A DNA stretch of 64,000 nt, from the NCBI RefSeq assembly GCF_018613155.1, contig NZ_JAGGQU010000022.1, forward strand, positions 40,770 through 104,769, written 5' to 3'. Below are positions 26,130 through 33,766 of this stretch, piece after piece. The number at the start of each line of letters is the position of its first letter. Position 1 is the stretch's first letter. The translations under genes and the position numbers were made by a program. The notes under the pieces were generated by a model. That model made no database searches, had not been told where the DNA came from, and was given only the letters and a program-made list of their open reading frames with translations. This DNA is from Bacillus sp. ISL-55 (GTDB taxonomy: Bacteria > Bacillota > Bacilli > Bacillales > Cytobacillaceae).

Positions 26130-26279
26130 TTATTTCCTCAAGTTTTCCTGATCCTTTAATCTATTTTGCTGGTCGGGAACTCTTCCTTGATCCTTGAATT
26201 CATCTATCTTTTTATCTTCACCAAGTTTTTCTCGTTCGTATTCAACCAAGCTTTGCGGGTCTTTTTTTGAATGATCCAT
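26130..26279 (-). CDS. Small hydrophilic 49-residue protein
   Basis: A 50-codon frame starting MDHSKKDPQSLVEYEREKLG, rich in Lys, Asp, Glu and Gln and free of Cys and hydrophobic stretches. RBS AAGGAGGG is 10-11 bases before ATG and a strong terminator is immediately downstream, which supports a real gene. Such short hydrophilic proteins in spore formers are often small stress or spore proteins, but this one I cannot assign. A 71-codon frame in another register overlaps it and lacks a ribosome site. Confidence 0.6.
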   Translation of the reverse strand: MDHSKKDPQSLVEYEREKLGEDKKIDEFKDQGRVPDQQNRLKDQENLRK

Positions 26280-26498
26280 GAAGCTTTTCCCTCCTTAGCC
26301 TTAGTATTTATGCTATTCCCTTTAAGGAATTTAGCCAAACCCGTAGGCGAGATGTATGTATGATGGTTAAGGATTATTTTCTCTAATGACTTTGTATTAA
26401 AGCGATTTTCAACACACATTTAATTGACTTTTCATGTGGCTATTTAGCATCCAGACACAAATCATCAACTAAAATATAAACTTCTGCCAGTCCACTAG

Positions 26499-26524
26499 GT
26501 TTACATAAACCATTTAGATGGTAA
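26499..26524 (+). promoter_or_regulatory. Possible sigma-B promoter
   Basis: GTTTAC (26499-26504), 14 bp, TGGTAA (26519-26524); the sigma-B consensus is GTTTAA, 13-15 bp, GGGTAT/A. The next gene starts 56 bases downstream. The remainder of the gap 26280-26498 shows nothing I can support. Confidence 0.42.
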
Positions 26525-26580
26525 TTAGAATAACAAAGAGGTTTAACATCAAGTAAAACAAGAAGAAAGGAAAATGTATA

Positions 26581-26715
26581 ATGAGAGAAATCACAGTAAG
26601 CGTAGACCTAAAAGGAAAAAATTATTTAACCAACGTCATTGCTGACCGTGAAACATCTGAGGAAGAAATCCAAGAGATGGCACGTAAGCAAGTTCAAGAG
26701 CAATGGCTCTTATAA
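26581..26715 (+). CDS. Small BA3454-like stress response protein
   Basis: A 44-residue protein (MREITVSVDLKGKNYLTNVI ... ARKQVQEQWLL) with a beta-strand pattern followed by a helix ending in QW. It resembles the tiny BA3454-type stress proteins of Bacillus, as I recall them. The ribosome site AAAGGA is about 12 bases upstream. A sigma-B-like promoter precedes it, and the sigma-B regulators RsbS/RsbT lie about 1 kb away. Family assignment is by memory of a short sequence and is moderately uncertain. Confidence 0.62.
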   Translation: MREITVSVDLKGKNYLTNVIADRETSEEEIQEMARKQVQEQWLL

Positions 26716-26905
26716 AATGGCTGTTTTCGTTAAGATTATTGTTAAAATCCTAAAGCCGATTTTAACGTAATATAAGGCCATTTTGCAGTTCGGAATTAAG
26801 TTTGCATGCTCTTTTCTCCTAAAAGAGTCAACTTTACGAAGAAAAATGGTTTTAAAATTCTATTTTGCAGTCAAAAAGCAACAAAGTTTGAGAAAAGAGC
26901 CTTTA
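26716..26905. repeat. Possible short interspersed repeat with inverted and direct repeats
   Basis: GCTCTTTTCTC at 26808-26818 pairs with GAGAAAAGAGC at 26890-26900, and ATTTTGCAGT occurs at about 26780 and 26864. No open frame or ribosome site lies here. It looks like a degenerate intergenic repeat unit rather than a gene, but only a genome-wide search would show other copies. Confidence 0.35.
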
Positions 26906-26913
26906 AAATAACG

Positions 26914-26955
26914 AAAAGGATGTTCAGCTGCTGTCGCTGAACATCCTTTTTTATT
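26914..26955 (+). terminator. Strong terminator
   Basis: Fifteen-base perfect stem AAAAGGATGTTCAGC / GCTGAACATCCTTTT (26914-26928 with 26936-26950), followed by TTATT. It is about 200 bases after the small stress gene. Confidence 0.88.
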
Positions 26956-27078
26956 ATCTTGGGTGGATTTGACACGAGTATTGCACTTTACTTTTTTGGG
27001 ACATTTAAGTCTGCTCAAACCAATTGTCTAGAGCAACATGCGGTACAAATTTAAGCGTGGAAATCGAGACAGAGGATT

Positions 27079-27465
27079 TTACTTTTCATATAATTCAATT
27101 GGTAATCCATCGGGATCGGAAAAGAATGTAAATTGCTTATGAGTTAGTGGATCAATTCTGATCGGTTCCACTTCCACTCCTTGCGTTTCAAGATAATTTG
27201 CATATGAGGATAGATTTTCCACAGTGAAAGCGAGATGCCTTAGACCAGCAGCCTCAGGGTAACTCGGGCGTGCCGGAACTTCCGGGAAAGAGAACAATTC
27301 AATTTGATAGTGACTTCCAACACTTAAATCCAATTTATAGGACCTTCGTTCTTCTCTATAGGTCTCTGAGATGACCTTCAAGCCAAGAACTTTTGTATAA
27401 AACTCTTTTGACTTTTCATAATTTGAACAGATAATGGCGACGTGATGTATTTTGTCTAGCTCCAT
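27079..27465 (-). CDS. VOC-family protein (YaeR/glyoxalase I-like)
   Basis: About 128 residues from ATG 27465 (RBS AAAGGGGA). HHVAIICSNYEKSKEFYTKV at the start, then the mid-chain GLRHLAFTV and FFSDPDGLPIELYE at the end give the beta-alpha-beta-beta-beta metal-site pattern of vicinal-oxygen-chelate proteins (His near residue 6, Glu near 57, His near 75, Glu near 123). This variant is the small YaeR-like lyase/dioxygenase group of unknown substrate. It follows rsbT by 11 bases and may be in its operon. Confidence 0.85.
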   Translation of the reverse strand: MELDKIHHVAIICSNYEKSKEFYTKVLGLKVISETYREERRSYKLDLSVGSHYQIELFSFPEVPARPSYPEAAGLRHLAFTVENLSSYANYLETQGVEVEPIRIDPLTHKQFTFFSDPDGLPIELYEK

Positions 27466-27476
27466 GCCAATCCCCT

Positions 27477-27878
27477 TTATCTCGCCCATTTGGTAATTGT
27501 AATTTTTGTGCCAGTTCCCGGCATAGAATCAATATCAAAACTGTCCATTAACCTTTTAACTCCTGGAAGTCCTGCACCAAGACCGCCTGAAGTAGAAAAA
27601 CCATCCTGCAAGACCATTCTTATATCATTTATCCCTGGTCCATTATCAGCAGCAGAAATCTGAATCCCTTTTCTTCCATTCTCTTCTAAAACGTCAATAG
27701 TAATCTGGCCGCTGCCCGCATATAAATAAATATTTCTTGCGAGCTCAGAAATCGCTGTCGTTATTCTTGCCTGGTCAACGCCACCAAATTGGAGATTTTT
27801 TGAAACCTCTCTCCCTTTCTGACGAGCAAGCACTATATCAAATTCATTATTAATATTAATAATAATCGGTTCTGTCAT
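27477..27878 (-). CDS. rsbT: RsbT, switch-protein serine/threonine kinase of the stressosome
   Basis: The 133-residue protein aligns by eye with B. subtilis RsbT throughout: DQARITTAISELARNIYLYA (N-box with the Mg-binding Asn), DNGPGI (G1) and STSGGLGAGLPGVKRLMD (G2), the GHKL ATPase motifs. RsbT phosphorylates RsbS and RsbR paralogues; once freed it activates the phosphatase RsbU and hence sigma-B. It lies four bases after rsbS. Neither rsbU, rsbV, rsbW nor sigB follows; a VOC gene does, so the downstream part of the pathway must be elsewhere. Confidence 0.94.
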   Translation of the reverse strand: MTEPIIININNEFDIVLARQKGREVSKNLQFGGVDQARITTAISELARNIYLYAGSGQITIDVLEENGRKGIQISAADNGPGINDIRMVLQDGFSTSGGLGAGLPGVKRLMDSFDIDSMPGTGTKITITKWAR

Positions 27879-27882
27879 TTGG

Positions 27883-28239
27883 CTAACCCTCTAACAATTG
27901 GCTTAATATCGTAATTCCTTGCTCAAGATCCAGTGCAGTATGGACATTTTCCAATGTTATGCCAAGCTCTATTAAAGTAATGGCGACTGCAGGCTGGATA
28001 CCTGTAAGGACTGCTTTCGTGCCCATCAGGCTTGTCATTACTATTACGTCGCCCAATACTTTTGCAATGAATGAATCAATCATATCGACTGAAGTTAAAT
28101 CGATTACAACACCTTTTGCTCCCGTATCTTTAATTTTATTCAACAAGTCCTCTTGAAAAGTCAATACCGTCTGGTCATCAAGTTCTACTTGAATTGAAAC
28201 TAATAAATAATCTTTTAACTTTAATATAGGAATTCTCAC
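27883..28239 (-). CDS. rsbS: RsbS, stressosome core STAS protein
   Basis: A single STAS domain of 118 residues. [20 protein letters not shown] contains the phosphorylatable Ser56 (Ser59 in B. subtilis RsbS), followed by [20 protein letters not shown]. RsbS forms the stressosome scaffold with RsbR proteins and holds RsbT. Start GTG 28239 follows TTGGAGGC. It is the first gene of rsbS-rsbT; the rsbR that usually precedes is absent here, and RsbR-like proteins are encoded at 3.2, 14.1 and 17.6 kb. Confidence 0.93.
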   Translation of the reverse strand: MRIPILKLKDYLLVSIQVELDDQTVLTFQEDLLNKIKDTGAKGVVIDLTSVDMIDSFIAKVLGDVIVMTSLMGTKAVLTGIQPAVAITLIELGITLENVHTALDLEQGITILSQLLEG

Positions 28240-28436
28240 TTTTTATGCCTCCAAATCATTAAACTCACCAGAATTCACTATGTACAAATAATTTTAATCC
28301 AAAGTGGTCTACATCCAAACACTTGCACGTTAGCAAATAAGATTTTAATTGGATTATACGCTATATATAAAGTGGTTTACAAATTAAAAGCTGTGCTTTA
28401 TAAATGAAATGCTAAAAAGTTACGAATAAGATAAAA

Positions 28437-28465
28437 AGATAAAAAAACCTCCATTTAGGAGGTTT
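28437..28465 (-). terminator. Terminator of the LysM/NlpC gene
   Basis: Stem AAACCTCC / GGAGGTTT (28445-28452 with 28458-28465), then TTTTTTTATC on the minus strand. Confidence 0.85.
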
Positions 28466-28503
28466 AATTATTTCTGAAGCTGGGTAAAGGTTTAAAAAGC
28501 AGA

Positions 28504-29529
28504 TTAAAATGTCGTTCTTGCTCCCAGGTAACGTGGCTTCCAATAGGAGTTATTCATATCACTGATTTCTACTCCCCTTGATGAACCGGCATGAATAAAT
28601 TTGCCATCGCCTAGATAAATACCTGCATGCGATGGACCTGGCTTATATGTCTCAAAGAACACAAGGTCTCCTACACGTGGTGAAGAAACAGGTTTTGTAG
28701 CATCCCAAATGGACGATACTGTTCTCGGGATTGAAATTCCTACTTTGCTATATACATAGTTTAAGTATCCTGAACAATCAAACCCTGCCGGCGTGCTCCC
28801 TGCCCAAACATAAGGTACACCTATATACTTTTTGGATTCCGCAACTAATGAGTTTACCTTAGTGGTAGAACCATATGTCGCCATTACAGGAGTACTTGCT
28901 GTCGATACATTAGTAGCAATTGTTGTTGAAGTTGAACCTGATAGCTTCAACACCTGACCAGGGAAAATAAGATGAGATTTCAGATTATTGATAGACATCA
29001 ATTGTGATAGCGATAAATTATGGCGAGCAGCAATCGTTGACAAATTGTCACCACTACGGACTGTATATGTGCTGGATGAGCTGGCTGGTGCTGTTGTTGC
29101 TGTTGTTGCCGTTGTAGCGGCAGCCCCAGATACATTTAATTTTTGTCCAGGATAGATTACATCAGATTTAAGCCCGTTCAATGCTTTAAGTCCGCTAATG
29201 GACATTCCATATGATTTTGATATTCCCCATAACGTATCGCCTGTCTTTACGACATACGTAGAACCAGATGTGCTTACGGCAGTACTAGCATCAGTTGAAT
29301 GACTGTGCGGCGCTAGAACTGATAGTTTTTGATTTACATAGATGGTAGAGCTTGATAGATTATTCCACTTTTGAATATCATTTACAGCAACATTATATAT
29401 ATTTGAAAGTTTCCATAAAGAATCTCCCGATTGTACTGTGTGAAGTTTATCATGAGCACTTGCTGAGCCATTGAATGAAGTAAATAAAATCCCGGCTGTT
29501 GCAGCCACCGTCAAAAGCTGTTTTTTCAT
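28504..29529 (-). CDS. Secreted LysM-NlpC/P60 peptidoglycan endopeptidase (LytE/CwlS-like)
   Basis: From ATG 29529 (RBS AAAGGAG) the gene encodes 341 residues: signal peptide (1-25, ...ILFTSFNGSASA), three LysM repeats (LHTVQSGDSLWKLSNIYNVA; YVVKTGDTLWGISKSYGMS; YTVRSGDNLSTIAARHNLS) separated by Ser/Thr/Ala-rich linkers, then an NlpC/P60 domain with catalytic Cys in GFDCSGYLNYV and His in SHAGIYLGDG. The family cuts the D-gamma-glutamyl-meso-DAP bond in cell-wall peptides and acts in elongation or separation. The longer frame to 29655 is rejected for lack of a ribosome site. Confidence 0.92.
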   Translation of the reverse strand: MKKQLLTVAATAGILFTSFNGSASAHDKLHTVQSGDSLWKLSNIYNVAVNDIQKWNNLSSSTIYVNQKLSVLAPHSHSTDASTAVSTSGSTYVVKTGDTLWGISKSYGMSISGLKALNGLKSDVIYPGQKLNVSGAAATTATTATTAPASSSSTYTVRSGDNLSTIAARHNLSLSQLMSINNLKSHLIFPGQVLKLSGSTSTTIATNVSTASTPVMATYGSTTKVNSLVAESKKYIGVPYVWAGSTPAGFDCSGYLNYVYSKVGISIPRTVSSIWDATKPVSSPRVGDLVFFETYKPGPSHAGIYLGDGKFIHAGSSRGVEISDMNNSYWKPRYLGARTTF

Positions 29530-29653
29530 GTTAGAGCAACTCCTTTGATTTCGATTACAGCTTAATAGTAGAGTTTCCCAAACTAGTTTTGAATCTATAA
29601 ATATTGGTTTGTGAGGAATTGTTTTCCTCTGGTAAAAATACCGTTTACATGCC

Positions 29654-29701
29654 AAAAAAGAGCCAAAACCTATTATTTACAGGGTTTACAGGCTCTTTTT
29701 T
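29654..29701 (-). terminator. Terminator-like hairpin upstream of the wall hydrolase
   Basis: Perfect 11-bp stem AAAAAAGAGCC / GGCTCTTTTTT with a 26-base AT-rich loop. On the minus strand it follows the possible 28-residue ORF and precedes the wall hydrolase by 125 bases. Confidence 0.65.
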
Positions 29702-29742
29702 CCTTTTAATAACTCATTTTGTTACACGAATGAAATATAAGC

Positions 29743-29829
29743 TTAATCTTGTTGTAACTTTAACAATCTATGCCAGTTTACCCAGCCTTTTTTATTAGCA
29801 AGGTAAAAAGGACCTAATTGATTGAACAA
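29743..29829 (-). CDS. Possible 28-residue small protein
   Basis: A short frame beginning at TTG 29829 after AAAGGA encodes MFNQLGPFYLANKKGWVNWH followed by RLLKLQQD. It is basic and Trp-rich, and ends just before a terminator-like hairpin, which is the only support beyond its composition. I do not recognise it and cannot exclude chance. Confidence 0.3.
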   Translation of the reverse strand: MFNQLGPFYLANKKGWVNWHRLLKLQQD

Positions 29830-29870
29830 ACAGTGATATTTCCTTTATAAAAAACTTTTTTAAGTGAAAT

Positions 29871-29905
29871 AAAAAAAATCCCGCTGTAACAACGGGATTT
29901 TTTTT
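29871..29905 (-). terminator. Terminator of the 143-residue membrane protein gene
   Basis: Stem AAAAAATCCCG / CGGGATTTTTT around CTGTAACAA; T-rich on both strands, 16 bases past the stop codon at 29921. Confidence 0.88.
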
Positions 29906-29920
29906 TGTTCTTTCAAATTA

Positions 29921-30352
29921 TTAAAGGTTGCGCTTAATCAATTGATTTGCCAGTTGATCGACCTGTTGGCTGTTTCCAGTTTCTTTGGCAGCTGAAGCAA
30001 TTTGGTTAATCATCTGACTGCTTTCAGGGTTTGTTGACGTTGTCGAATGGAATCCAGAAGATGGACTTGACTCTCCAGTATTCAATCCAGATGTGATTTC
30101 TTTCGCGAATTCAGTAATACCTGCAGGAACTGGCTTATTAAAATCTGTTCCCACATTTGAATTTTGGAAAAGCTGCCTCATCCCATCTCCCATACGATTT
30201 CGAAAAACAAACGCTGCAGCAGCACTTGCCACAACTCCCATAATCGAAAACGTCATGGAACGATTTCTCTTACGTCTGTATCCGAACATTTTCATCATGT
30301 TTTGAGGAATATTCGATCTCATCAACGAAGAAATCCATGCAGATCTATTCAT
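29921..30352 (-). CDS. Hypothetical small membrane-anchored protein
   Basis: The 143-residue protein has a basic N-terminal part (MMKMFGYRRKRNR), one membrane segment (SIMGVVASAAAAFVFRNRMG), and a Ser/Gly/Gln-rich tail without Cys. RBS AAAGGGGTG precedes ATG 30352. I do not recognise a domain; similar small anchored proteins are common in Bacillaceae sporulation regulons. It lies next to the DUF421/DUF1657 pair, which has a forespore-type promoter, but there is no evidence of co-transcription. Confidence 0.6.
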   Translation of the reverse strand: MNRSAWISSLMRSNIPQNMMKMFGYRRKRNRSMTFSIMGVVASAAAAFVFRNRMGDGMRQLFQNSNVGTDFNKPVPAGITEFAKEITSGLNTGESSPSSGFHSTTSTNPESSQMINQIASAAKETGNSQQVDQLANQLIKRNL

Positions 30353-30460
30353 CCGGCAGCACCCCTTTATAAATTAGAGGAGTTCTGATAATCCCCTCGT
30401 GCTTAGTATTCGATATCTTCAAATTGATATTCCGGAAAAAGATTACATAATATAAGCTGT

Positions 30461-31321
30461 CTATTCCTTCAAAAACGGCCTTACTTTATTGATCGCTTCT
30501 TGCAATCTTTCAGCGTTCTTATTGTACATTTCCTTAGTGCTTGTCGATTCTGTCCCTAAAGCGAATAATTCTAAGTCTGCCTGGCATTTATTAAGCATGG
30601 CCAACAATAGTTTTCTCGGTTGAGGTGATGGAATCTGGAATTGGTCATCGTAAATATCAATGCTTAATTTGCCATAAGAATCAACTTGACCTAAAAAAAC
30701 ATTTTCAATAGTCACTCCTAGATTGTCTAGTTCAGTATCCAGCCATCCTTTGTTTTTACCAACAGATGCTAATTGGTCATGCAATACTTTTCCATCCATG
30801 ATAACAGTATAAGTCTCCTTTTCAGGAGCGACAGGCATGTTTAAATCCTTTGGTGTAAGAGGAAGCAATTCTTTTTTTAGCAATACACTTAAATCCCCTT
30901 TTGGCTCAAGGACAGCAAACTCAACATCTGATGTTTTGAAAACATTTTTCTGTCTTAACAATGAATTCAATTCATCGATTGTGTATTTTTCCTTTTTCAA
31001 ATTCTCTTCCATCACTTTTCCATCTTTTATTATTACGGTTGCCTTTCCTTCAAAAAAATCACTGAACTTCTTGCTTTTGATTCCTAAAAGATCATGTAAA
31101 TATGTAAAAGTCCCGAATATTACAATAGCCAATACTCCATGAAATAAATTCCCATCAAGACCCATTATTACTTCCCCAGCGATACTTCCTATCGTGATAC
31201 CCGAGACATATTCAAAAAATGACAGCTCGGACAGTTGCTTTTTCCCGCCAATTTTCGTAATTGCAAACAATGTCACCACAAATAACACAGACGAAACAAT
31301 AATGTGCAGCCATTCATTCAT
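30461..31321 (-). CDS. DUF421 (YetF/YkjA-like) membrane protein
   Basis: The 286-residue protein starts with three membrane segments (IIVSSVLFVVTLFAITKIGG; FEYVSGITIGSIAGEVIM; HGVLAIVIFGTFTYLHDLL) followed by the cytosolic YetF domain repeats (GKATVIIKDGKVMEENLKKE, then YTVIMDGKVLHDQL). RLRQ-type signature LNSLLRQKNVF is present. YetF-like proteins often lie with DUF1657 genes in spoVA-type operons of spore formers, which affect dipicolinate movement and germination. It follows the DUF1657 gene by 11 bases and shares its sigma-G-like promoter. Confidence 0.85.
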   Translation of the reverse strand: MNEWLHIIVSSVLFVVTLFAITKIGGKKQLSELSFFEYVSGITIGSIAGEVIMGLDGNLFHGVLAIVIFGTFTYLHDLLGIKSKKFSDFFEGKATVIIKDGKVMEENLKKEKYTIDELNSLLRQKNVFKTSDVEFAVLEPKGDLSVLLKKELLPLTPKDLNMPVAPEKETYTVIMDGKVLHDQLASVGKNKGWLDTELDNLGVTIENVFLGQVDSYGKLSIDIYDDQFQIPSPQPRKLLLAMLNKCQADLELFALGTESTSTKEMYNKNAERLQEAINKVRPFLKE

Positions 31322-31332
31322 TTTCTCACCTT

Positions 31333-31536
31333 CTAGCTTTTATATTGCGGCTCTGCTATCTCAAGTTCAGTTTTTCTTTTTTGCAGGTCTGTTTTTATTT
31401 CTCCGATGACTAGCATCGTTTCGTGAAAAACTTTGCTAGCTTCCGGGCTAGTTGTATTCATTGCCATGGACGATAACTGTGCTTCAATTCCTTTTATCGT
31501 GGAAAGGACCTGGTTCACATCTGATCCAATTGTCAA
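31333..31536 (-). CDS. DUF1657 domain protein
   Basis: A 67-residue helical protein (SDVNQVLSTIKGIEAQLSSM ... SPEASKVFHETMLVIGEIKT) typical of DUF1657, a short family whose genes cluster with spoVA and yetF-like genes in spore formers. Start TTG 31536 in a GGAGTGAGATAAATTTG context. Upstream lies a promoter matching the sigma-F/G consensus, so expression in the forespore is expected. The biochemical function is unknown. Confidence 0.82.
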   Translation of the reverse strand: MTIGSDVNQVLSTIKGIEAQLSSMAMNTTSPEASKVFHETMLVIGEIKTDLQKRKTELEIAEPQYKS

Positions 31537-31650
31537 ATTTATCTCACTCCTATATAAAAGAAAAAGGCAGGTTCTCCCTACCCTCCCTTACTTTTTACTG
31601 TTTGTATTGTGGTTCTTCTTGTTCAATCTAATGCAGCCGAGGTACTTTTT

Positions 31651-31679
31651 TAGTATGGCAAGAGTGCAAAGAAATATGC
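31651..31679 (-). promoter_or_regulatory. Forespore (sigma-G/F) promoter
   Basis: On the minus strand GCATA (31675-31679), 17 bp, CATACTA (31651-31657). This fits the sigma-G consensus GHATR-N17/18-CATWHTA at all positions. The DUF1657 start is about 110 bases downstream. Confidence 0.75.
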
Positions 31680-31699
31680 CTTCCTAAATATCTCCAAAA

Positions 31700-31741
31700 A
31701 AGCAAAAAGCCATTAGCATGCTTTCTTAGCAAACCAATGGC
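31700..31741 (-). terminator. Terminator of the 157-residue membrane protein gene
   Basis: Outer stem GCCATT / AATGGC (31709-31714 with 31736-31741), inner AGC/GCT pairs, followed on the minus strand by TTTTTGCTTTTTT. Confidence 0.72.
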
Positions 31742-31744
31742 AGA

Positions 31745-32218
31745 TTAATCGGTATCATCATATACAATAATTCTTGTGTTATATAAAACGTAGCCATTAC
31801 CCCATTTAGCACGAATTTCCATTGCATAATCCCCACCAGCAACTTTCGAATCCTCTAGGTTTAGGGGATACCCATTAAGTAATTTATATGCGAGCTTTCC
31901 TGTATCCATTTCCCATAAATAACATTTAACAGAATCAGGTGATTGTTCAAATAATAGCCTGATTCTGTCATCAGTCTCAACAATAATTGGACTTGATTCT
32001 TTTACGAAGACGGCGGGGTCGGTATTAGTATCTGCTGATGCTGTCCGTCCCCATTTTTGGAGCGAATAAGTTACAGGCTTAACCTCTACAGCATGTTTGG
32101 CGACAACCATTTCTAAGTTCGGAGGGGTAGGTTTATACCGGCTATAAGTACTCCAACTTATTACACAGAATAAAATCAATAAAGACATGGTTACCCAAAG
32201 GATAGACTTCTTGACCAC
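31745..32218 (-). CDS. Hypothetical membrane-anchored exported protein
   Basis: About 157 residues with an N-terminal membrane anchor (KKSILWVTMSLLILFCVISW) and an extracytoplasmic beta-rich domain with one pattern suggesting an Ig-like fold (VETDDRIRLLFEQSPDSVKC ... GGDYAMEIRAKWGNGYVLYN). No catalytic motif is seen. GTG 32218 has a GGGGGAT site; the frame runs on to 32245. Divergent from the radical SAM gene, and function unknown. Confidence 0.62.
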   Translation of the reverse strand: MVKKSILWVTMSLLILFCVISWSTYSRYKPTPPNLEMVVAKHAVEVKPVTYSLQKWGRTASADTNTDPAVFVKESSPIIVETDDRIRLLFEQSPDSVKCYLWEMDTGKLAYKLLNGYPLNLEDSKVAGGDYAMEIRAKWGNGYVLYNTRIIVYDDTD

Positions 32219-32382
32219 TGATATCCCCCATTTCCAGAACACCAAATGCTCCCATTAAATAGACGGAATGGTCAGTGAGAAGGTTTCAAATATTTCAGTT
32301 AATTTAATTAAAATTACTTTAATTCCCTCCAATATTTGTTATCTGGATGGTTACTTTTCCTGCTAATCCCGTTTTCGATATA

Positions 32383-32400
32383 ATGTAACATTCATTACAT
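32383..32400. promoter_or_regulatory. Possible operator before the radical SAM gene
   Basis: ATGTAACATTCATTACAT is an inverted repeat (ATGTAA / TTACAT, 6-base centre). It starts inside one TATAAT (32379-32384) and lies upstream of another TATAAT (32421-32426). The regulator is unknown. Confidence 0.4.
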
Positions 32401-32460
32401 GCGTAAACAATCTCTTATTTTATAATGAGTAAATAAATGATAAAAAAGTTGGTGATGAAA

Positions 32461-33624
32461 ATGCATGGATATGGACATTCACAACCTTCGGGTCATCTTG
32501 CTGGTATTGATTTTAATGAAAATCCATATATCGTTATTTGGGAAGTTACGAGGGCGTGCCAGCTTAAATGCTTGCATTGCAGAGCAGATGCTCAGAATAA
32601 GCCTGACCCATTGGAATTAACACCTGAAGAAGGCAAAAATCTGATCGATCAGATATACTACATGGGCAATCCTATGCTTGTATTTACTGGTGGGGACTGT
32701 ATGATGCGAGAAGATCTCTTTGACCTCGCGGAATATGCAATTAATAAAGGTATGCGCGTTTCAATGACACCTAGCGCCACAGATAATGTGACGAAAGAAA
32801 AAATGCAAAGAGCTAAGGAAGTCGGACTTTCAAGATGGGCTTTCAGCCTTGATGGTCCTACTCCTGAAATTCATGACCATTTCCGCGGCACTCCTGGGTC
32901 GTTTGACCTTACAATTGAAAAGGTAAAATACCTGAACGATTTAAATATGCCCTTGCAGCTTAATACGGTTATTTCCCGCTACAATTATGAACATCTTGAA
33001 CAGATAGCCGAATTGATGAAAGAACTCAAGGTAGTAATGTGGTACATTTTTCTGCTTGTACCTACAGGCCGAGGACAGCTGGATGCCTGCCTTACTCCGG
33101 CAGAACACGAAAAAGTTTTCAGATGGCTTTACGAATTAAGCAAAACCGCTCCCTACGATATTAAAACCACTGCAGCTCAACATTACAGACGAGTAGTTTT
33201 TCAGCAAAAAGCACGAGAAAATCGGGTAAGTAATACAGACGAGGGAATCCGTTATGAAGACACCTTAACTAAAGATATGGCCTCTGTGATTGATGGGTTG
33301 AAGCGAGCGCCTAAAGGAGTAAATGACGGAAACGGATTTTTGTTTGTTTCCCATACCGGTGATGTCATGCCTTCAGGGCTGCTGCCTCTGGTTGGCGGGA
33401 ACCTCCGCGAAAAACCATTGGCTGAAATATACCGAAACTCCCCTCTTTTTAAAGATTTACGAAGCCCTGACAAATATAAGGGCAAATGCGGGGTATGTGA
33501 ATTCCGCTTTGTCTGCGGGGGATCACGCTCCAGAACATACGCAGTGACGGGTGACTATATGGAAAGCGAGCCATTTTGTGTCTACATCCCTGAAGCAATG
33601 CGTAAAAAAGAATCAAGTGTTTAA
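32461..33624 (+). CDS. Radical SAM/SPASM protein (TIGR04053-like)
   Basis: About 387 residues. The radical SAM cluster motif is CQLKCLHC (Cys-x3-Cys-x2-Cys), followed by FTGGDCMM and SLDGPTPEIHDHFRG. The C-terminal SPASM region carries CGVCEFRFVCGGSRSR and a later Cys (EPFCVY) for extra clusters. The family, which I recall as the BA_1875 group, resembles enzymes of modified-heme and peptide maturation, but its reaction is not known. The open frame begins at ATG 32437; ATG 32461 follows GGTGAT and gives a 28-base leader. The next co-directional gene (HesB-like) is separated by a terminator. Confidence 0.85.
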   Translation: MHGYGHSQPSGHLAGIDFNENPYIVIWEVTRACQLKCLHCRADAQNKPDPLELTPEEGKNLIDQIYYMGNPMLVFTGGDCMMREDLFDLAEYAINKGMRVSMTPSATDNVTKEKMQRAKEVGLSRWAFSLDGPTPEIHDHFRGTPGSFDLTIEKVKYLNDLNMPLQLNTVISRYNYEHLEQIAELMKELKVVMWYIFLLVPTGRGQLDACLTPAEHEKVFRWLYELSKTAPYDIKTTAAQHYRRVVFQQKARENRVSNTDEGIRYEDTLTKDMASVIDGLKRAPKGVNDGNGFLFVSHTGDVMPSGLLPLVGGNLREKPLAEIYRNSPLFKDLRSPDKYKGKCGVCEFRFVCGGSRSRTYAVTGDYMESEPFCVYIPEAMRKKESSV

Positions 33625-33625
33625 A

Positions 33626-33660
33626 ATCTTCAGCTTCCGATTTGGGAGCTGATTTTATTT
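33626..33660 (+). terminator. Terminator of the radical SAM gene
   Basis: Stem CAGCTTCC / GGGAGCTG (33631-33638 with 33644-33651, one wobble), extended by ATC/GAT, then TTTTATTTT. Confidence 0.78.
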
Positions 33661-33766
33661 TAAGCATATTTGACACTTTCATGACAACGCAAAAACTGTG
33701 ACATAAAGCACGGCGACCAGCACCATTCAGGTTTTAAAATAAAACTAACGAAAGGATGGTGCAAAG

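Noticed and set aside
26204..26419. 71-codon minus-strand frame
   Set aside because: Overlaps the better supported 49-codon gene in another register and lacks a ribosome site.
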